From: Mucilaginibacter phenanthrenivorans | Lineage (GTDB): Bacteria; Bacteroidota; Bacteroidia; Sphingobacteriales; Sphingobacteriaceae | Length of the DNA: 64,000 nucleotides | NCBI RefSeq assembly: GCF_024721155.1 | Contig: NZ_JAHVAP010000003.1 | Span: forward strand, 124,001 to 188,000 | Reading direction: 5' to 3' | Shown here: positions 59,575-64,000 of the stretch, piece after piece | How positions within the stretch are numbered: position 1 is the stretch's first letter | Layout of the letters: every line of letters starts with the position of its first letter | Program-made: the position numbers and the translations under genes | The notes under the pieces: generated by a model | Database searches by the model: none | Seen by the model: only the letters and a program-made list of their open reading frames with translations | What the model was told of the DNA's origin: nothing

Positions 59575-59982
59575 GATTTAACAGGTTTATTAATCAAGTA
59601 TAGCGAAGTTTATCGGAATTCACATGGGCCTCCATCCTAAATCAACGAAATCAAAACAATCACCCCAAAATCAGCGGTCAAAAAAAGCCCCGGTAAACTA
59701 CTCCGGGGCTAACTAAAAGTAAACTATAAAACTGAACACAAAACGCCTGATTGAGCATAAAGCTAAAAGACCAAAGCATAAAGCTTTTGCTTTAATTTTC
59801 CTCTATCGCACATCATCCTTCAGCTTTAATATTATATATTAGGTAAAATATTCTTTAACCAGATTGCTGATTGCTTTTAGCTGATTGCTTTTAGCTTTCT
59901 GCTTTTACCTTTCTGCTTTTACCTTTCTGCTTTTAGCTTTCTGCTTTTAGCTTTCTGCTTTTACCTTTCTGCTTTCATCTCC
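59575..59982. repeat. Intergenic region with terminator and a 14-base tandem repeat
   Basis: No gene is seen. Bases 59895-59976 are five exact head-to-tail copies of CTTTCTGCTTTTAS plus a partial copy, extended leftward by diverged TGATTGCTTTTAG units from 59862. Bases 59754-59795 hold inverted AAAGCTAAAAG/AGCATAAAGC words. The array starts about 6 bases after the nrdJ stop on the minus strand. Confidence 0.85.
59686..59710 (-). terminator. Terminator of nrdJ
   Basis: AGCCCCGG, a 9-base loop, CCGGGGCT; on the minus strand a run of seven T follows the stem. Confidence 0.8.
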
Positions 59983-62900
59983 TTAACTGCATCCCATTGA
60001 ATTCCCGCAGTTTAAGCATTTGTAACAAGTGCCCGAGCGGATGGTTGTATGTCCGCAGGTGCTGCAGGCCGGGGCGTCACTTTGTACCCCCATGCTTAGG
60101 TCAACATTAAACTGCCTTTTACTGCTACTGCCACTATCAACTGCTACTGTATTCACGGGTTGGTAAACATTGCTTTCATCGGTATTAAAATCGCCGTCAT
60201 CCATTTGCGGGTTGCCGGTAATGCCCTTTTGTTCCGTTATAACATGAACAAGGTCCGTACGGTCCTGGTATTCGTATCCCAGCATCCTGAAGATGTAATC
60301 GATGATGCTGGTAGCACTTTTAATATTTGCATGCCCTACCACCATTCCGGCAGGCTCAAAGCGGGTAAAGGTGAACTTTTCTACATATTCCTCCAATGGT
60401 ACCCCATACTGCAAACCAACCGAAACAGCAATAGCAAAGCAGTTCATCAATGAGCGGAAGGTTGCGCCCTCCTTGTGCATATCAACAAAGATTTCGCCCA
60501 GGGTTCCATCTTCATATTCGCCGGTGCGCACAAAAACCGTTTGCCCGTCTATACTTGCTTTTTGGGTATAGCCGCGGCGTTTAAATGGCAGGCTCTTCTT
60601 TTGCACCACACGTGAAAGCTGGCGCATAAAGTTGGTGTCCTTTGACTTTTCCATGATCGCCATTGCGGCCTCTATCACCTGCTCACTTGTCAAATCGCTC
60701 AGTTTCACGTTAGCTGCCTGCCCCAATACCTCTTCAACGGTGTCCAGTTTTTCTAGGCTAACCTCTTCTTTTTCTTCTTTGGTATCCGATTTTGTTGAAA
60801 GCGGCTGCGATAATTTACAACCATCGCGGTATAGCGCGTTGGCTTTTAAGCCCAGGGCCCATGAAAGCTCATAACAATCCTTTATCTCATCAACATTAGC
60901 CTCATTTGGCAGGTTGATGGTTTTTGAAATAGCGCCCGACAGGAACGGCTGTGCCGCCGCCATCATTTTAATGTGGCCATTCGAATGGATATAACGCTCG
61001 CCCTTTGCGCCGCACTTGTTGGCGCAATCAAATATCGGGTAATGTTCTGTTTTTAAGTATGGTGCGCCCTCAATGGTCATGGTGCCGCAGACGTATTCGT
61101 TGGCTTCGGCAATTTCCTTGCGGCTAAAGCCTAGTCCGCGCAGCACGTTAAAGTCTGCCGCATTGTATTGCTCCGGCTTAAAACCTAATCGTTTTAAGCA
61201 ATCTTCACCCAGCGACCAGATATTAAACGCAAAGCTGATCTCAAAGGCAGCAACAAGGCCCTTATCCAGTTTATCCAGTTCATCGTCTGTTAATCCTTTT
61301 GCTTTTAGGGTATCTGTGTTGATATGCGGAGCGCCCTTTAGGGTTGCGGCACCCTTTGCATAATTTACAATGGTAGTAACCTCGTGTTCGGTATAACCAA
61401 GATTGCTCAATGCTTCAGGCACAGCCTGGTTAATGATCTTGAAGTAGCCGCCGCCGGATAATTTTTTAAATTTCACCAAGGCGAAATCAGGCTCAATGCC
61501 GGTTGTATCGCAATCCATTACCAGGCCTATTGTGCCGGTTGGGGCAATAACAGTGGTTTGCGCGTTACGATAGCCGTATTGCTCACCCATTTCAACAGCC
61601 TTATCCCATGCGTTGCAGGCGGCTGATAATAAATAATCAGGGCAATCGGCCTGCTCAATCCCCGGTGGAAGAATTTCTAAGCCCTCATAGTTGCCGGTTG
61701 AATTATAGGCGGCATACCTGTGGTTGCGCATTACACGCAGCATGTGCTGCTTATTATCTTCATAACGTTTAAATGTGCCTAGCTCCCTTGCCATCTCGGC
61801 CGAGGTTGCGTAAGCTGTGCCGGTCATGATAGCGGTAATAGCGCCACCAATTGCACGGGCCTTTTTGCTGTCGTAAGGGATACTGTTTACCATTAATGCC
61901 GAACCAAGGTTAGCGTATCCCAGGCCTAAGGTGCGGTAGTCATAAGATAATTGCGCTACTTCCTTTGATGGGAACTGTGCCATCAATACCGAGATTTCCA
62001 ACACGATGGTCCAGATGCGGCAGGCATGTTCAAATCCCTTTACATCAAATACCCTTGTTTTAGGATCGAAGAAATGTGCAAGGTTGATAGATGCCAGGTT
62101 ACAGGCCGTGTTATCCAAAAACATATATTCCGAACACGGGTTGGACGCGTTGATCCTTCCGCCTTCGGGGCAGGTATGCCATTCGTTTATGGTGCTGTCA
62201 AACTGTACACCCGGATCAGCGCAGGCCCATGCTGCAAATGCAATATCGTCCCAAAGCTTTTGCGCCGGGATTGATTTTATGGCCTTGCCAGACATGCGGC
62301 TGGTTAAATCCCATTGTTTGCCACCCTTTAAAGCCTTAAAAAAGCTGTTAGAGATGCGCACCGAGTTATTTGAATTTTGCCCTGCTACAGTTTTATAAGC
62401 TTCGCCTTCGTAATCTGAAGAATAGCCGGCAGCAATTAATGCGGCTACTTTTTTCTCTTCTTCAACCTTCCAGTTTACAAAGCTTTCTATTTCGGGGTGA
62501 TCCAAATCAAGGCAAACCATTTTAGCCGCCCTGCGGGTTGTCCCGCCAGATTTGATGGCGCCGGCTGCCCTGTCGCCTATTTTCAGGAAAGACATTAATC
62601 CCGATGAATAGCCGCCGCCCGCCAATTTCTCATTATCACCGCGGATCTTGGAAAAGTTGGTTCCAACACCTGATCCATATTTAAAGATGCGTGCCTCGCG
62701 AACCCAAAGATCCATGATGCCGCCCTCGTTCACTAAATCATCATCAACAGAAAGGATAAAGCAGGCATGCGGTTGCGGGCGCTCATAGGCTGATGTTGAT
62801 TTGCTTAGTTCCTCACTGATAGGATCGACATAATAATGCCCCTGCGGTTTACCTGTAATATTATATGAGCTATAAAGCCCGGTGTTAAACCATTGCGGCG

Positions 62901-63321
62901 AGTTTGGCGCTGCCAGTTGCCCGGTAATGGTGTACACTATCTCATCATAAAAAATATCGGCGTCAGCCTTTGAGGCGAAGTAGCCATAACGCATACCCCA
63001 GCTCTTCCAACAATCAGCCATGCGGTGAGCAACCTGCTTGATGCTTTTTTCAGATCCGGTTGAACCGTCAGCCTGCGGAACGCCTGCCTTGCGGAAATAC
63101 TTTTGTGCCAGTATATCGGTAGCAACCTGGCTCCATGAAGCGGGCACCTCCACGTCGTTCATTTCAAAAACGGCATCGCCTGATGGGTTGCGGATAACCG
63201 ACGAGCGCTTTTCATACTTAAACAGGTCGTAAACACTCGTACCTTCTTTGGTAAAATACCTGTTTACCTTTAGTCCCTTTTCGTTTTTCTCAGATGTTTT
63301 TTTGTAAGTGTCGTCTCCCAT
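59983..63321 (-). CDS. nrdJ: Vitamin B12-dependent ribonucleotide reductase
   Basis: A 1112-residue class II reductase that makes deoxyribonucleotides using adenosylcobalamin. Redox-active Cys in PHACFILSVDDDLV, the radical Cys and Glu in NPCSEYMFLDNTACNLASIN, the substrate loop APTGTIGLVMDCDTTGIEPD and SGGTTRRAAKMVCLDLDHPE are all present. The last 30 residues form a zinc-ribbon-like tail, CSTCGHTTIRSGTCYKCLNC then GNSMGCS, typical of the long NrdJ form. No cobalamin riboswitch is evident upstream. Paired DnaA-box-like sites at 63417-63437 may link it to replication. Confidence 0.96.
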   Translation of the reverse strand: MGDDTYKKTSEKNEKGLKVNRYFTKEGTSVYDLFKYEKRSSVIRNPSGDAVFEMNDVEVPASWSQVATDILAQKYFRKAGVPQADGSTGSEKSIKQVAHRMADCWKSWGMRYGYFASKADADIFYDEIVYTITGQLAAPNSPQWFNTGLYSSYNITGKPQGHYYVDPISEELSKSTSAYERPQPHACFILSVDDDLVNEGGIMDLWVREARIFKYGSGVGTNFSKIRGDNEKLAGGGYSSGLMSFLKIGDRAAGAIKSGGTTRRAAKMVCLDLDHPEIESFVNWKVEEEKKVAALIAAGYSSDYEGEAYKTVAGQNSNNSVRISNSFFKALKGGKQWDLTSRMSGKAIKSIPAQKLWDDIAFAAWACADPGVQFDSTINEWHTCPEGGRINASNPCSEYMFLDNTACNLASINLAHFFDPKTRVFDVKGFEHACRIWTIVLEISVLMAQFPSKEVAQLSYDYRTLGLGYANLGSALMVNSIPYDSKKARAIGGAITAIMTGTAYATSAEMARELGTFKRYEDNKQHMLRVMRNHRYAAYNSTGNYEGLEILPPGIEQADCPDYLLSAACNAWDKAVEMGEQYGYRNAQTTVIAPTGTIGLVMDCDTTGIEPDFALVKFKKLSGGGYFKIINQAVPEALSNLGYTEHEVTTIVNYAKGAATLKGAPHINTDTLKAKGLTDDELDKLDKGLVAAFEISFAFNIWSLGEDCLKRLGFKPEQYNAADFNVLRGLGFSRKEIAEANEYVCGTMTIEGAPYLKTEHYPIFDCANKCGAKGERYIHSNGHIKMMAAAQPFLSGAISKTINLPNEANVDEIKDCYELSWALGLKANALYRDGCKLSQPLSTKSDTKEEKEEVSLEKLDTVEEVLGQAANVKLSDLTSEQVIEAAMAIMEKSKDTNFMRQLSRVVQKKSLPFKRRGYTQKASIDGQTVFVRTGEYEDGTLGEIFVDMHKEGATFRSLMNCFAIAVSVGLQYGVPLEEYVEKFTFTRFEPAGMVVGHANIKSATSIIDYIFRMLGYEYQDRTDLVHVITEQKGITGNPQMDDGDFNTDESNVYQPVNTVAVDSGSSSKRQFNVDLSMGVQSDAPACSTCGHTTIRSGTCYKCLNCGNSMGCS

Positions 63322-63416
63322 ATCAGTACCGGTGTAGAAAAATTAAAACTCAGTTTAAAAACCTTAGGGTGTTTTACGTAAATCTATTATTCGTTATAAT
63401 GGATTTCAATTCAGAG

Positions 63417-63437
63417 TTTTCCACACCCTGTGCACAA
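63417..63437. promoter_or_regulatory. Pair of DnaA-box-like sites upstream of nrdJ
   Basis: TTTTCCACA, CCC, TGTGCACAA: two facing 9-mers, each one base off TTATNCACA. DnaA is known to control ribonucleotide reductase genes in some bacteria. Binding here is an inference. Confidence 0.35.
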
Positions 63438-63535
63438 GCCAACCGGCTATAGCGTGGAATTGGCTATTTTGTTAGATTACAGGAAATGGAGCCTGTTGAA
63501 AACATTGTTTGATCACGGAAAAGGTCATTGGTCAT

Positions 63536-63594
63536 GTAGGGGCGTATAGGATACGCCCTCATCGTTGCAAAGGGCGTATCCTATACGTCCCTAC
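63536..63594. repeat. REP-like inverted repeat (GTAGGGGCGTATAGG type)
   Basis: Arms of 24 bases (63536-63559 and 63571-63594) differ at one position and surround an 11-base loop. It lies between divergent genes, so it is not simply a terminator. Confidence 0.85.
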
Positions 63595-63668
63595 ACCAAT
63601 TATCGATGTTTGCACAACTCACCAAAATTACGGACTTTAGTAAATCATTACATCAACATAAATAAAAC

Positions 63669-64000
63669 ATGAAAAGGATATTATTTATAGCATCGTTCAT
63701 CGCATTGGGCCTGGGCGTAAAGGCACAGACTGCGCCAGCTACCCCGGCAGTTAAACTAACCGATACTGCCAAGCTTTACCACCCTGAAGCAGATGCCAAA
63801 GCCGATATTGCTGCTGCTGTTAAAAAGGCTTCCGCCGGGCATAAAAATGTATTGCTGCAAATTGGTGGTAATTGGTGCATTTGGTGTATCCGCTTCAACG
63901 ATCTGGTTACACACGACCCAGACCTGGACAAATACGTACGCGACAATTATGTTATTGTACACGTAAATTACAGTAAAGAGAATATGAACGAAAAGCTGCT
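63669..64000 (+). CDS. Exported thioredoxin-like protein, N-terminal part
   Basis: The reading frame starts at the ATG at 63669 and runs off the right edge (110 complete codons). A signal peptide (KRILFIASFIALGLGVKAQ) is followed by a linker and a thioredoxin-fold beginning, KNVLLQIGGNWCIWCIRFND, with a WCxWC active site typical of the thioredoxin_7/DUF255-like group. It probably works on disulfides in the periplasm. The C-terminus is outside the window. Confidence 0.8.
   Translation, partial: MKRILFIASFIALGLGVKAQTAPATPAVKLTDTAKLYHPEADAKADIAAAVKKASAGHKNVLLQIGGNWCIWCIRFNDLVTHDPDLDKYVRDNYVIVHVNYSKENMNEKL

Larger units (their letters stand above)
63322..63668. other. Divergent intergenic region between nrdJ and a thioredoxin-like gene
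   Basis: No gene. It contains two facing DnaA-box-like 9-mers (63417-63425 and 63429-63437), a stem-loop AGCCAA/TTGGCT (63437-63466), and a near-perfect 24-base inverted repeat at 63536-63594. The thioredoxin-like gene promoter should lie in the last 70 bases. Confidence 0.6.

Noticed and set aside
59862..59976. CRISPR array
   Set aside because: The 14-base units are directly adjacent without spacers and there are no cas genes.
63322..63535. Cobalamin riboswitch before nrdJ
   Set aside because: No B12-box-like sequence or matching fold was found in the leader.

Overview
The window looks like a chromosomal segment of a Bacteroidota bacterium, most likely Sphingobacteriaceae and close to Mucilaginibacter or Pedobacter. 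This is an inference. It rests on repeated TAnnTTTG promoter boxes a short distance before start codons, almost no Shine-Dalgarno sequences, DUF4369-TlpA proteins, a BlaI/M56/TonB cluster, a B12-dependent ribonucleotide reductase with a zinc-ribbon tail, and intergenic regions packed with small palindromic repeats. No phage, plasmid or large genomic island is visible. Most genes are housekeeping or common accessory genes.

Layout. 1-5 kb: a truncated GIN-domain gene, an AraC regulator, hisS, a GNAT acetyltransferase, an alpha/beta hydrolase and a low-molecular-weight phosphatase. 5-10 kb: S1/P1 nuclease, a small lipoprotein, fumC, a helical protein and purD. 10-14 kb: two tandem TlpA-type thiol oxidoreductases and an arginase-fold protein that has lost metal ligands. 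14-19 kb: aldo/keto reductase, a REP-associated transposase framed by three copies of one palindrome, a methyltransferase, a DUF3050 protein and an NTF2-like protein. 19-25 kb: small membrane proteins, a BlaI/M56-TonB regulatory operon, a beta-CASP nuclease and an Xre-RES toxin-antitoxin pair. 25-31 kb: M28 peptidase, glgA-glgC, an MBL hydrolase and YbaB. 31-36 kb: serine hydrolase, TPR protein, S41 protease, a CsbD-like protein and a beta-barrel protein. 36.4-36.8 kb: two tandem class II tRNA-like genes with very long variable arms. 37-46 kb: Lrp/AsnC, Tex, an operon of tiny membrane proteins, pdhB, subtilase and an ALDH7-type dehydrogenase. 46-51 kb: TPR protein, phosphosulfolactate synthase, a CE2-like esterase and a PepSY-like protein. 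51-57 kb: a periplasmic molybdenum hydroxylase operon with two large subunits. 57-64 kb: two DUF2157-type membrane proteins, nrdJ and the start of a thioredoxin-like gene.

Functional groups: glycogen synthesis (glgA-glgC, overlapping ATGA); a Mo-cofactor oxidoreductase (Tat-exported 2Fe-2S subunit, FAD subunit, two alternative catalytic subunits); a membrane-sensed BlaI regulon; an NAD-targeting toxin-antitoxin pair.

The most unusual material is non-coding. The tRNA-like pair has a textbook promoter, a terminator, covarying stems, a GUC anticodon in a Leu-like body and an anti-Shine-Dalgarno-like CACCTCCTT in the anticodon arm. Separately, the intergenic DNA holds many word-like repeat families, each a degenerate array of a 7-14 base word often followed by its inverted copy, and many of these begin directly at a stop codon.
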